DNA of 59,471 nt from an uncultured Acetatifactor sp. (GCA_947586055.1 CANPXL010000018.1:1-59471); one strand, 5' to 3'. Shown: positions 8,952 to 16,902, numbered from the stretch's first letter. Numbers and translations: made by a program. The notes: generated by a model not told the origin, from the letters alone.

Positions 8952-11330
8952 ATGTCTACAGAGCGTGTTATTGGAATAGATTTTGGGACAAGCACATCCG
9001 TTATGAGGGTCAAGCGGTATAAAGATGGAAAACCTTGTGGGGAAAGGCTGGCAGCAGATAGCGTTGTTTTCAATGGTTCTTTTCCTACAGTGCCAACCTT
9101 GGTTCAAAAAGTGCCGGGAGGAAATACCTATTATGGTTTTGATGCCCAGGTTGGTAAGAGAAATGCCATTCTCTGCCAGAACTTTAAGGTTGATCTGGAA
9201 AGCGCAGATGCAGGAAAGAAGGCGCAGGCGCAGTATCTCATAAAAGAGTTTTTAGCATATCTGTGTTCGGTATATAAGTCACAGAGCGAGGGCGGTCATC
9301 TGGGCGATGCAAATGACAAGGTGCGTACCTTGATCAGTTATCCGGTAAAATGGAGCGATGAGAGCAAGGCGTTTATGGTACAGGCGGCGGTGGAAGCTGG
9401 CTTTGCCAATGTGGAAGGCATTGACGAGGCGCAGGCTGCCATTCATGCTGCGACTCTCCAGAGCGAGGACTATTTAAAAAGCCGAGGGTATCTTAAGCCT
9501 GGAGTTCCCTGCACAATCCTTTTAGTCGATATGGGAGCTGGAACTACGGATCTGGCATTGTGCCGCTATACACCGGGCGCGGTTTCACATACGGATGTTC
9601 TTGCCACATGGCCGAAGGAAGGTGAAGTGTCGTTTGGAGGACAGGAAGTTGAGGACATCCTGCAGGAATATGTCAAAGGAAAACTCTCGGAGGATAAGGC
9701 TGATACAATATTGAAGAGATGTGGAAGGGAAAAGTTTAAAATCTGGAAGGAAACCGTGGTATCGCCTGCCTTGGAAGAGGGGAATACCGTGGAGAGTTTT
9801 GCGGATATTGACCTGATTGCCGAACTTCTAGAGGTAGATGTTGAGCCTTATGGATTAAACGCAGAGACATTTGAAAAATACGCAGAAGAATATTTAAGGA
9901 AGTTTCCAGCGTTGGTAAATGGGTGCCTTGAGTCAGCAGGCATAGATGGCGGTGAAGTGGAACTGGTGTTGCTTACCGGTGGCCATAGCCAATGGTATTT
10001 TGTGAAGGAGATGCTGGCAGGCAGGAAACCGGAAATATGCGGCAATCTGCTTCCACGTATTAAGGAGGATAGAGGGCGTATAATTCCTATTTCAAGACCG
10101 CATGAGACGGTTGCGCTGGGATTGGTGTACCAGCCTATATCGGCGGAGATTGTTATTACTGAGAAGCGGAAATCTGAATTCGCTGAAAGGGCAACGGTAG
10201 ACGATAAGAGTGAAAAGGCAGTGGCGGCAGAAGAAAAATGTGAACGAAAAGCAGGAAAGCATATCCGTAAGGACCGGGTTTCAATCTTGAATAAAGGAGA
10301 TAGGGCGTTTCGTATCGCAATGTTGGATGCGGATAAGAATATCCATTTGATAGCATTTGCCTACGATAAAAAGCGCGGAGTCAGTATGACGCTGGACATC
10401 GCGAATGACTGGGATAAGGCTGTCGCCTTTGGCAATATTTGTCCTCGTTTCTGTGATGGAATTAGAGAAAAATTTCTTTTGGGACAATGGGACATGGGTA
10501 AATGTGATGAAAATTCCCAAAAGTGGGCGGATGTGGTTTCGTGGAATGGCGAATATGGGGAAAGCGGCGGAAAGCCTCTTGTTTCCAGCATTCCGTTTGG
10601 ATTGAGAAGAGATGGAACTGTGATTACACCAAAACTGATGCCTAATGATAAGGGGGGTTACACTCGGCGTGATAATCTAATTGAAGAATTAAGTACATCA
10701 TGGAGAAATATTGAGGCAATTGATTACTGCAATGGTTGGCTGTTTGGATGGAAAGCGGATGATACATTGCTGGCTATGAAGTATAATCAGTTCGAAGATA
10801 ATGTTACACATTTCGATTTCGGACAAATGGCGGATGTTGGAATTTCACAGGAAAAGATTGTAACTCTTGCAAAAGATGGAATCGTAAGAATTACGGGCAG
10901 CCAGATGGTCTATAGCGATGGTCGTTGGCGGGATATTGTCGCTATAAGCTGCTCACCACAGCACGGTGTTATAGCTGGATTACGCAAAGACGGCAGGATA
11001 GCGGTGGATGGATGTGATGAGGAGGTACAAAAGATTGTTGAGGGATGGGAAAACATAATATCGCTTAGAGTAGGAAAATTTGGCATCATAGGACTACAAA
11101 ATGATGGAGTGGTGCAGGCTACCGGTCTGTATAAATCTCTGACGGAGAGTTGGGATTCCGTTGTGGCAATCTATAACTATGAGCATCTATGTACAGTGAA
11201 TTATGATATCTGCGTTGTAGGAATCAGACGGGATGGAACGGTAATCTGCTCCTGTGCATTTACAACAGGAGTTATTAGTACGTCCTTTAAGACGCAGAAA
11301 GATTATATGCTTGATTGGAAATTATGGTAG
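8952..11330 (+). CDS. Hsp70-type ATPase fused to an RCC1-like C-terminal domain
   Basis: A 792-residue two-part protein with a clear ribosome site (GAGAGGTGA). Residues 1-395 are an actin/Hsp70-fold ATPase: phosphate-1 GIDFGTSTS (7-15), phosphate-2 LVDMGAGTTDL (about 191) and adenosine motif VLLTGGHSQ (about 338). It lacks the DnaK substrate-binding domain and lid. After a charged linker (about 400-440) the C-terminus carries repeated strands of the pattern DG-V-x-x-G (RRDGTVITP, KDGIVRITG, RKDGRIAVDG, QNDGVVQATG, RRDGTVIC) spaced like RCC1/alpha-tubulin-suppressor blades, suggesting a propeller. It is clearly different from the decayed dnaK at 3401. In this operon the propeller may recognise a ligand and the ATPase act as a switch for the HerA-like motor and peptidase. 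That is inference. Confidence 0.8.
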   Translation: MSTERVIGIDFGTSTSVMRVKRYKDGKPCGERLAADSVVFNGSFPTVPTLVQKVPGGNTYYGFDAQVGKRNAILCQNFKVDLESADAGKKAQAQYLIKEFLAYLCSVYKSQSEGGHLGDANDKVRTLISYPVKWSDESKAFMVQAAVEAGFANVEGIDEAQAAIHAATLQSEDYLKSRGYLKPGVPCTILLVDMGAGTTDLALCRYTPGAVSHTDVLATWPKEGEVSFGGQEVEDILQEYVKGKLSEDKADTILKRCGREKFKIWKETVVSPALEEGNTVESFADIDLIAELLEVDVEPYGLNAETFEKYAEEYLRKFPALVNGCLESAGIDGGEVELVLLTGGHSQWYFVKEMLAGRKPEICGNLLPRIKEDRGRIIPISRPHETVALGLVYQPISAEIVITEKRKSEFAERATVDDKSEKAVAAEEKCERKAGKHIRKDRVSILNKGDRAFRIAMLDADKNIHLIAFAYDKKRGVSMTLDIANDWDKAVAFGNICPRFCDGIREKFLLGQWDMGKCDENSQKWADVVSWNGEYGESGGKPLVSSIPFGLRRDGTVITPKLMPNDKGGYTRRDNLIEELSTSWRNIEAIDYCNGWLFGWKADDTLLAMKYNQFEDNVTHFDFGQMADVGISQEKIVTLAKDGIVRITGSQMVYSDGRWRDIVAISCSPQHGVIAGLRKDGRIAVDGCDEEVQKIVEGWENIISLRVGKFGIIGLQNDGVVQATGLYKSLTESWDSVVAIYNYEHLCTVNYDICVVGIRRDGTVICSCAFTTGVISTSFKTQKDYMLDWKLW

Positions 11331-11511
11331 AGAATGCCATTTGGAGATAAGGGAGCTAAAAGGTGTAGGAACATTCGAGGAGTCCAGCGAAGAAATGGAG
11401 CAAACCGTCAATGATATTATAAAATGATCCCCCAAGGACTTAACGGAAGCGAAGGGTGTATATAATCAGCACAAAAAGCAGTAGGTGTTCTCCAAAGGAA
11501 AGGTGGCAATT

Positions 11512-12183
11512 ATGTTAGCAATTAATATTAAAGCCGACAGGATTGATTATGAAAAGACACTCGTGAATTTATATCCGGCGATTAAAGAAAGACTTGCGGC
11601 TGCTGAATCGCAGAATATGATTATACGCCTTTTCCAGAAGCTGGATGACGCAGCGTTGCCGGTATTGCTGAGTTTCATGGGAAATCTGTCAGAAACGGCA
11701 AAAAACCAGCTTGTAGCGCAATGCCTTAAAGTCTGCTCGAAAAAGCTTGGCGATATACTCAATCGGGAACTTGGCAAGCATCCTTTCGGCAAGTGCTTAA
11801 GAGTAGGCGAGGTTTCAGGCGTATGCGGAAATGATGGCATCAGTCTTTGGTTTAGTCGGGTGTATGTTGATTACAAAGGACTTGTGAAAGAGAAGCTGGG
11901 AGACAAGATTGGAGGTATTGCGTCTTTCCTGGTCAGTGATAAAATGGAAAAAATGGCACTGGAGTTTTTATGGACAGATAAAAGAAAGCGCAAAATAATA
12001 GATTTTGCGAAAAATGCGCTGAATCAGCATGGATTTGTCGTGGAACTGGTAGATATTCAGATACGTCTGGATATGGAGGATGTTGATGTGTCCATTGAGA
12101 CAACGGAGAGTTTTGAACTGCCGGATGAGGTGGAAGATGAGATTTTGGATGCGTTGGCAGCCTTTTTGCGAAAATATGTATGA
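11512..12183 (+). CDS. Operon protein of unknown function (223 aa)
   Basis: I do not recognise this family. ATG 11512 is preferred over GTG 11485 because AAAGGTGG is suitably spaced. It is soluble and mostly helical in the first half (around residues 25-90), with a stretch like a lipid- or protein-binding domain (KLGDKIGGIASFLVSDKMEK) and an acidic C-terminus (ETTESFELPDEVEDEILDAL). It follows the Hsp70 gene after 181 bp that contain no clear gene, and its stop overlaps the next start (ATGA). Confidence 0.65.
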   Translation: MLAINIKADRIDYEKTLVNLYPAIKERLAAAESQNMIIRLFQKLDDAALPVLLSFMGNLSETAKNQLVAQCLKVCSKKLGDILNRELGKHPFGKCLRVGEVSGVCGNDGISLWFSRVYVDYKGLVKEKLGDKIGGIASFLVSDKMEKMALEFLWTDKRKRKIIDFAKNALNQHGFVVELVDIQIRLDMEDVDVSIETTESFELPDEVEDEILDALAAFLRKYV

Positions 12184-12535
12184 TATTCGAGGATAGTATG
12201 CGTAAACTTTTGCATAGAGCCAGTCAACTTTTGACGGCAGCTATTGTCATATTTGAATTTTTGTTCATGTGTTGGCTGCAGACGGATATTTCCAACCCCA
12301 CACCGATAGGTGCGTGTCCATTTTATGCGTTCATGATAGGTCATATTTTGTTTTTGTGCGTTGCAGGAATGACAGCAATAGATGGGGAGTATGTTAAGAA
12401 AAAAACGATAAGCGCACGGTCTGCATTTCGTTCATCGGATTTTTACTGCTGTCAGCATTTTGGAAATTAAACGTGTACTGGAGCATTCATGGCTATGCCA
12501 ACGACAGCCTTACGGACATAATTCATACAGCTTAA
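12180..12535 (+). pseudogene. Small membrane protein gene with a -1 frameshift at an A-run
   Basis: The frame from ATG 12180 (4-bp ATGA overlap with the upstream stop) gives two hydrophobic helices and stops at 12470 after a poor C-terminus. At the run of seven A at 12399-12405 a slip into the -1 frame yields a third strong hydrophobic helix (CISFIGFLLLSAFWKLNVYW) and a stop at 12533-12535, about 118 residues in all. The A-AAA-AAA heptamer is a classic slippery site, so this may be programmed frameshifting. A one-base deletion or a sequencing error is equally possible. Translational coupling ties it to the preceding unknown. Confidence 0.6.
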
Positions 12536-12612
12536 CTTAACAGAGATATTGCTTATCTTACAGGATGTTTCGCCTAACTTAACAATTATCTGTAAACTTC
12601 TTGGCATTGCTG

Positions 12613-12803
12613 TTTATCAGGTGTCTGCACATGTTTTCTGTACCAATTTTTGAGTTTTGTACTAATTTTGGATCAATTACAGGAAAGTTTTAGTAGAGTT
12701 ATGCGCGGCCGCATGAAATGAGAGGCCTGACATAAGTAACGAAAAAGAGTTGAGTGAAGAGGAATACGCTGCCGATAGGTGGAGTGTTCCTCTTTTATAG
12801 TGC
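12613..12803 (+). repeat. 191-bp direct repeat, copy 2
   Basis: Gap-free match to 2671-2861 in the same orientation, with about 11 mismatches. The differences are mostly transitions, so the copies are not brand new. The internal hairpin (12757-12794) is kept. It marks the right edge of the region holding the HerA/Hsp70 operon. Confidence 0.9.
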
Positions 12804-12819
12804 CGGCCGGCACTATAAA
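12794..12819. repeat. 26-bp perfect palindrome at the end of repeat copy 2
   Basis: The half-site TTTATAGTGCCGG is followed directly by its exact reverse complement, centred between 12806 and 12807. Copy 1 lacks it; its equivalent is a degenerate TTTTTTAGTGCTGG. It could be a cruciform or protein-binding site, or a junction created by inverted joining of an element end. Confidence 0.7.
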
Positions 12820-13138
12820 GCGTGTTTCTACAAGCGGTGCATCTTGCGAGAGATATCGTCGCAGCAATAGATCTCTTTTATCAAAAAGGAGAGCAACATG
12901 CACAATGTAAAATCACTATCGGTAAATCTGGATAAGTGTATGGAGACAAAAAACGATATTTGACTTATGAAAATGCCGGGAACAAGAAAAGAAGTGGAAG
13001 ATATAGGTTATCCCCCTTAAGACATGATGTTTATGTCCTTTTTAATGGACACGTATAGTAGTATAAATGAATTACCAAATCCTCAAAACATAAAAACGAT
13101 AATAAGCAGAGACATTTTGAAGAAGGGAGATGTTTAGT

Positions 13139-13435
13139 ATGGCACTTCACGATTGGAATCACGATGGTAAGAAAGATTGGCAGGATAATTTTATTGAGTA
13201 TCAAATTTATAAAGATGCTACCGGACAGAAGAATAATTCTTCTCATACTCCAGGTAAAGGGATATCTACATTTGGCGCTATTTTAAGCACCGTGGGCGGA
13301 TTGTTTTTGGGAGCTTTGATCGTTGCATTATTTGCCGGTGACAATGTGAAGAATGTACCGGTGATCATCATAATCATTTTGTGGATTATCTGCAGTACAG
13401 TATTAGCGGTATTTTGTGATAACCGTGGGATATAA
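13139..13435 (+). CDS. Small membrane protein (98 aa)
   Basis: ATG 13139 has AAGGGAG about 10 bp upstream; ATG 13130 is too close to that site. The N-terminus reads ALHDWNHDGKKDWQDNFIEY, a charged soluble head with a DxDxD-like stretch. Two hydrophobic segments follow at about 45-66 and 73-92. Short proteins of this design are frequent in Lachnospiraceae, but I know no function. It stands alone just right of repeat copy 2. Confidence 0.6.
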   Translation: MALHDWNHDGKKDWQDNFIEYQIYKDATGQKNNSSHTPGKGISTFGAILSTVGGLFLGALIVALFAGDNVKNVPVIIIIILWIICSTVLAVFCDNRGI

Positions 13436-13633
13436 ACGATATGCAGGAAGGAGAGGATAAAAATGGTTAGCGATGTACAGAAAGCATAAAGATGGCTGAT
13501 GAAAAAATAAGAGAAGCGAATAGGATTACTTTTGTGAAGGAATTGATGGAAGAGGCAATGTAAGTCATATCTCTTTTTAGAACTTGATACAAAAACGATC
13601 AGGAAATTGTATGAAGTTATTTGAGGTGATGGC

Positions 13634-14233
13634 ATGAATACGGTTATGAATTATGAATCAATATTTGGACGTCATGGTGGAATAATGCGTACTTGCGAAC
13701 TTACAAAGGAAGGTATATCTTATCAGATGCTACAAAATCCAATAGAACAAGGAAGAGTAGAGAAGATTAAGTATGGTTATTATCAGTGGCAGGATGAAAA
13801 GGCTTTTACGGAAGTGTCAGTCATAACATCGCTCTTTCCTAAGGCTATTATCTGTGATGTGTCAGCTGCAATGTATTATGGCTATACGGACCGTGTGCCG
13901 GGAGCCTGGCATATAGCTGTGGATAATAAGTCGGCAAGAAATAAATTTAAGTTGGATTTTCCTATCATAAAACCGCATTTTATTGAGACATCCAGACTGG
14001 ATATTGGGGTGAATGAAGGAAATATAGATGGAATAACTGTAAAGATTTATGACAGAGAGCGGGTTGTCTGTGATTGTCTGCGTCATGTTAATACGATGGA
14101 TGGAGAGGTGTTTAATACTGTAATCCAAAGGTATATTAGTGATAAGGAAAAGAATGCTGCGAAACTAATGATGTATGCCTCAAAGCTTGGTGTAGAAAAG
14201 AAAGCAAGAAGGGTGGTTGGAGTATGGCTGTAA
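13634..14233 (+). CDS. AbiEi-family antitoxin-like protein, without its toxin gene
   Basis: A 199-residue soluble protein matching the type IV abortive-infection antitoxin layout: an N-terminal winged-helix head (GIMRTCELTKEGISYQML) followed by the AbiEi core (WHIAVDNKSARNK; RERVVCDCLRHVNTMDGEVF). AbiEi normally represses its operon and counteracts the adjacent AbiEii nucleotidyltransferase. Here no AbiEii follows: the next 120 bp are empty and then an unrelated operon begins. It is therefore an orphan, perhaps a leftover of a lost system or a regulator in its own right. Confidence 0.75.
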   Translation: MNTVMNYESIFGRHGGIMRTCELTKEGISYQMLQNPIEQGRVEKIKYGYYQWQDEKAFTEVSVITSLFPKAIICDVSAAMYYGYTDRVPGAWHIAVDNKSARNKFKLDFPIIKPHFIETSRLDIGVNEGNIDGITVKIYDRERVVCDCLRHVNTMDGEVFNTVIQRYISDKEKNAAKLMMYASKLGVEKKARRVVGVWL

Positions 14234-14356
14234 GCAGATCTTTGGCGTATCTCAGGTATAGTTTGTCTGTCATTTCCCCACAGTAAATTTACGCTATCGT
14301 TTGGGGGGAACTTTACGATGAATGAGTTCAATTTTTAACCCGGTCAGAATGGTATC

Positions 14357-14385
14357 TTGACATTTCAAAACAGCGAGATTATAAT
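14357..14385 (+). promoter_or_regulatory. Consensus sigma-70 promoter of the peroxide-response operon
   Basis: TTGACA at 14357-14362 and TATAAT at 14380-14385 are both perfect and 17 bp apart, placing transcription start near 14392, about 50 bp before the glutathione peroxidase start. Confidence 0.9.
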
Positions 14386-14403
14386 ACTCATATAAATAGC
14401 ACG

Positions 14404-14414
14404 AGATTAAATCT
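14404..14414. promoter_or_regulatory. Likely OhrR/MarR operator
   Basis: AGATTAAATCT is a perfect 11-bp palindrome just after the predicted transcription start. Its A/T core (ATTAAAT) resembles OhrR-type operators, and an OhrR-like gene is in the same operon, so autorepression relieved by organic peroxide is the simplest reading. Confidence 0.55.
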
Positions 14415-14441
14415 TGCAAAAACAAAAAAGGAGGCAAGGAT

Positions 14442-14981
14442 ATGAATATCTACGATTTCAAGATCAAAGCACAGGACGGGAGCGATGTGCCGCTTTCTGA
14501 TTACAAAGGAAAAGTTCTTCTCATCGTGAACACGGCGACGGGGTGCGGATTTACACCGCAGTATGACGAACTTCAGGACCTGTACGAGCTTCATCAGAAG
14601 GATGGGCTGGAGATCCTCGATTTCCCATGCAACCAGTTCGGGGAGCAGGCTCCGGGCAGCGACGAGGAAATCCATAGCTTCTGCACCGGACGGTACGGCA
14701 TTACCTTTCCGCAGTTCGCCAAAATTGATGTAAACGGTGAAAACGCGATCCCGCTTTACAAATATCTGACAGACAATACCACGTTTGCCGGATTTTCCGG
14801 CCCGATGGGGCTGATTCTTAAGCCGGTCGTGAAGAAGATGGACAAGGATTATAAAAACAACGGAAACATCAAATGGAACTTCACGAAATTTCTGATTGAC
14901 AGAAACGGCGAAATCGCCGCACGTTTTGAGCCGACCGAATCCCTTGACAAGGTAAAGGTAAAGGTTGAGGAGGTGCTGTAA
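14442..14981 (+). CDS. Glutathione peroxidase family protein (thiol peroxidase)
   Basis: A 179-residue cytoplasmic peroxidase reducing hydrogen or organic peroxides, in bacteria usually with thioredoxin. The thioredoxin-fold signatures are intact: peroxidatic Cys in NTATGCGFTPQY (cysteine, not selenocysteine), FPCNQFG, and the Trp-Asn pair in KWNFTKFLID. The length is normal. AAGGAGG lies just upstream of ATG 14442. It is the first gene of a five-gene operon behind a consensus promoter, and its stop overlaps the next start (TAATG). Confidence 0.93.
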   Translation: MNIYDFKIKAQDGSDVPLSDYKGKVLLIVNTATGCGFTPQYDELQDLYELHQKDGLEILDFPCNQFGEQAPGSDEEIHSFCTGRYGITFPQFAKIDVNGENAIPLYKYLTDNTTFAGFSGPMGLILKPVVKKMDKDYKNNGNIKWNFTKFLIDRNGEIAARFEPTESLDKVKVKVEEVL

Positions 14982-15247
14982 TGTTCCATTATGACTACAA
15001 GACCGAAAATACCTGCTCCCAGCTAATCAGTCTGGATTTGGACGGGGATGTGGTGTATAATGTCAGTTTTATGGGCGGCTGCAACGGAAATCTGAAAGCC
15101 ATTCCCCTGCTGATCGAGGGCTGGACGGTGGAACAGATTGCGGAAAAGTTATCCGGCGTTCTCTGCGGTCGCAGGCCAACTTCCTGTGCGGACCAGCTGG
15201 CTCATGCTGTCCGGGCAGCTTATGAAGCCGAACAGCAGGCATCTTAA
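14981..15247 (+). CDS. TSCPD-domain protein (TIGR03905-like, four cysteines)
   Basis: An 88-residue protein of the small TSCPD family, named after the C-terminal motif, seen here as RPTSCADQLA. Other family landmarks are present: CSQLISLDLDGD and FMGGCNGNLKAI, giving conserved cysteines that may bind metal. The domain is related to the C-terminus of class II ribonucleotide reductases; the stand-alone role is unknown. One-base overlap with the peroxidase gene implies translational coupling. Confidence 0.85.
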   Translation: MFHYDYKTENTCSQLISLDLDGDVVYNVSFMGGCNGNLKAIPLLIEGWTVEQIAEKLSGVLCGRRPTSCADQLAHAVRAAYEAEQQAS

Positions 15248-15267
15248 TATTTGGAGGTAAACTTGAC

Positions 15268-15675
15268 ATGAATATTGCAATACGGTACTATTCAAGAGGC
15301 GGCAACACGAAAAAGATTGCGGAGGCGATTGCGAAAGCCGTCGGCGCGGAAGCAAAAACGGTGTCGGAGCCGCTGACCGAAGATGTGGATATTCTGTTCC
15401 TCGGCAGCGCGCCCTACGCTTTCGATGTAGACGACGAAGTAAAAAAATTCATAAACGGCATCCATGTGTCCGTGGGAAAAGTCGTGAATTTCAGCACGTC
15501 CGCCGCCGTCAAATCCACCCGCAGATATGTGGAAAAGCTGTTTGCGGAGAAGAAAATCCCTGTTGCGAAAGAAGAATTTTCCTGCCGTGGGGCTTTTGCT
15601 ATGCTTCATAAGGGCAGACCGAATGAGGACGACCAGAAGGCCGCCGCTGATTTTGCAAGGGAAATCATATCGTAA
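15268..15675 (+). CDS. Short flavodoxin-like protein
   Basis: A 135-residue flavodoxin-fold protein. The FMN phosphate loop is at the N-terminus (YYSRGGNTKKIAEAIA), and the second strand-loop is seen in DILFLGSAPYAFDVDDE. It probably carries electrons for the peroxide-response enzymes. GGAGG lies about 10 bp before ATG 15268, and the neighbours are 20 bp and 15 bp away, so it is in the operon. Confidence 0.88.
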   Translation: MNIAIRYYSRGGNTKKIAEAIAKAVGAEAKTVSEPLTEDVDILFLGSAPYAFDVDDEVKKFINGIHVSVGKVVNFSTSAAVKSTRRYVEKLFAEKKIPVAKEEFSCRGAFAMLHKGRPNEDDQKAAADFAREIIS

Positions 15676-15690
15676 GGAGAAGCGTGAACG

Positions 15691-16146
15691 ATGACGGTTC
15701 CATTTGACCCGCTAAAACTTGAAAACCAAATATGTTTTCCTCTCTACGCCTGTGCAAAAGAGATTGTGAAAGCGTACAAACCGTACCTTGATGAACTTGA
15801 TCTGACCTACACGCAGTACATCACGATGATGGTGATGTGGGAGCATAAGGAACTGCGGGTGAAGGAGGTCGGCAAATACCTGTATCTCGATTCCAGCACG
15901 CTGACGCCTTTGCTCAAACGGTTGGAAGAAAAGGGGTACGTGGCGCGGCGTCGCTCGACTGAAGATGAACGCGACCTTATCGTTTCCATAACCGACGCAG
16001 GAACTGCCTTGCGCGAAAAGGCGCTCTCTGTGCCCCAGCGCCTCGCCGCCTGTGTGAATCTGGAGCCGGAAAAAGCGCAGGTTCTTTACGGAATTCTCTA
16101 TGAGCTGCTCGGTAAGCTGGAGAAGGTTTTCGACCAAGACGTATGA
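15691..16146 (+). CDS. MarR-family regulator, OhrR-like
   Basis: A 151-residue winged-helix repressor. The N-terminus LENQICFPLYACAKEIVK matches OhrR, where the conserved cysteine at this place senses organic hydroperoxides. The DNA-reading helix and wing follow (LYLDSSTLTPLLKRLEEKGY; RRRSTEDERDLIVSIT). It likely binds the palindrome at 14404-14414 and represses its own operon until oxidised. It is the fourth gene of the operon with AAGGAG upstream. Confidence 0.9.
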   Translation: MTVPFDPLKLENQICFPLYACAKEIVKAYKPYLDELDLTYTQYITMMVMWEHKELRVKEVGKYLYLDSSTLTPLLKRLEEKGYVARRRSTEDERDLIVSITDAGTALREKALSVPQRLAACVNLEPEKAQVLYGILYELLGKLEKVFDQDV

Positions 16147-16158
16147 TGGAGCGAGTAT

Positions 16159-16719
16159 ATGAAACGAGTGATTTTTGCTGTTATGGCTTTTGCGTTTTTG
16201 CTTTGTATGGCTGCCTGCGCAAATACGAACCGCCGGATGCCCGACAACACATTGCAAAGCGATTCCGTCTCCGATACCGGACGAAACGGACAGGAAAGCG
16301 GCATAACGGAAAATCTGACAGAATCTGCAGCTTCTGAAACCGGGGAAAGCAAGGAGAAAACAGCTGAAATGAAAATGAAGGTTCAAATTGGAAACGCCAC
16401 ATTTACGGCTGCTTTAGAGGATAATGCCGCCGTCCATGAACTGATTCAAATGATGAAAGAATCGCCCATAACTATTGAGATGAGCGATTATTCGGGCTTT
16501 GAAAAGGTCGGTTCTCTTGGTCAAAATCTCACTGCGGATAACTATCAGACCACGACCGTCGCCGGGGACATCGTATTATACAATGGCAATCATATTGTGA
16601 TGTTCTACGGCTCAAATTCGTGGAGCTACACAAGGATCGGCCATATTGACGATCTGACAGGCTGGGAGGATGCACTTGGCAGCGGCAGCATCACGGCTGT
16701 TTTCTCTGTTGAAGAATAA
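16159..16719 (+). CDS. Cyclophilin-like-fold lipoprotein
   Basis: A 186-residue secreted lipoprotein. The signal peptide is MKRVIFAVMAFAFLLCMAAC with the lipobox ending at Cys20. A Ser/Thr/Glu-rich linker (about 21-72) leads to a compact domain (KMKVQIGNATFTAALEDNAA; GDIVLYNGNHIVMFYGSNSW; RIGHIDD) typical of the bacterial cyclophilin-like family. No isomerase activity can be assumed. It is the last gene of the peroxide operon and is followed by a terminator. Confidence 0.85.
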   Translation: MKRVIFAVMAFAFLLCMAACANTNRRMPDNTLQSDSVSDTGRNGQESGITENLTESAASETGESKEKTAEMKMKVQIGNATFTAALEDNAAVHELIQMMKESPITIEMSDYSGFEKVGSLGQNLTADNYQTTTVAGDIVLYNGNHIVMFYGSNSWSYTRIGHIDDLTGWEDALGSGSITAVFSVEE

Positions 16720-16734
16720 AACCTGTAACAAAAA

Positions 16735-16776
16735 ATACCCGCCTGCAAAAGTTGTGCTGTCAGGCGGGTATTATAT
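16735..16776 (+). terminator. Rho-independent terminator of the peroxide-response operon
   Basis: ATACCCGCCTG (16735-16745) pairs perfectly with CAGGCGGGTAT (16761-16771) around a 15-nt loop, followed by a T-rich tail. Confidence 0.9.
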
Positions 16777-16873
16777 TTCAGCTCTGCTTATAAGACAAAA
16801 CGGAAAAAGCGGGAATGGATGTCAAGAAGTCATTCTTCTCTTTTTCGGTTTTAAGAAAGCGGTTTGACGTCTA

Positions 16874-16902
16874 TTGCACGCAGGTATCAATCATGATATA
16901 AT
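16874..16902 (+). promoter_or_regulatory. Sigma-70 promoter upstream of a broken gene
   Basis: TTGCAC (16874-16879) and TATAAT (16897-16902) are 17 bp apart. The next coding sequence is the damaged zinc-ribbon gene at about 17038. Confidence 0.7.

Larger units (their letters stand above)
12536..13138. other. 600 bp between genes carrying repeat copy 2 and a palindrome
   Basis: No supportable gene. The stretch holds the second 191-bp repeat (12613-12803), a 26-bp perfect palindrome (12794-12819), and a short frame after 12898 that reads MHNVKSLSVNLDKCMETKND and stops, too short to call. Confidence 0.55.

Noticed and set aside
11331..11511. Possible short gene after the Hsp70 gene (ELKGVGTFEESSEEMEQ)
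   Set aside because: No start with a ribosome site and only about 25 codons; may be a remnant.
13463..13563. Two tiny frames between the 98-aa membrane protein and AbiEi genes
   Set aside because: They are 8 and about 22 codons with no recognisable sequence; too short to support.
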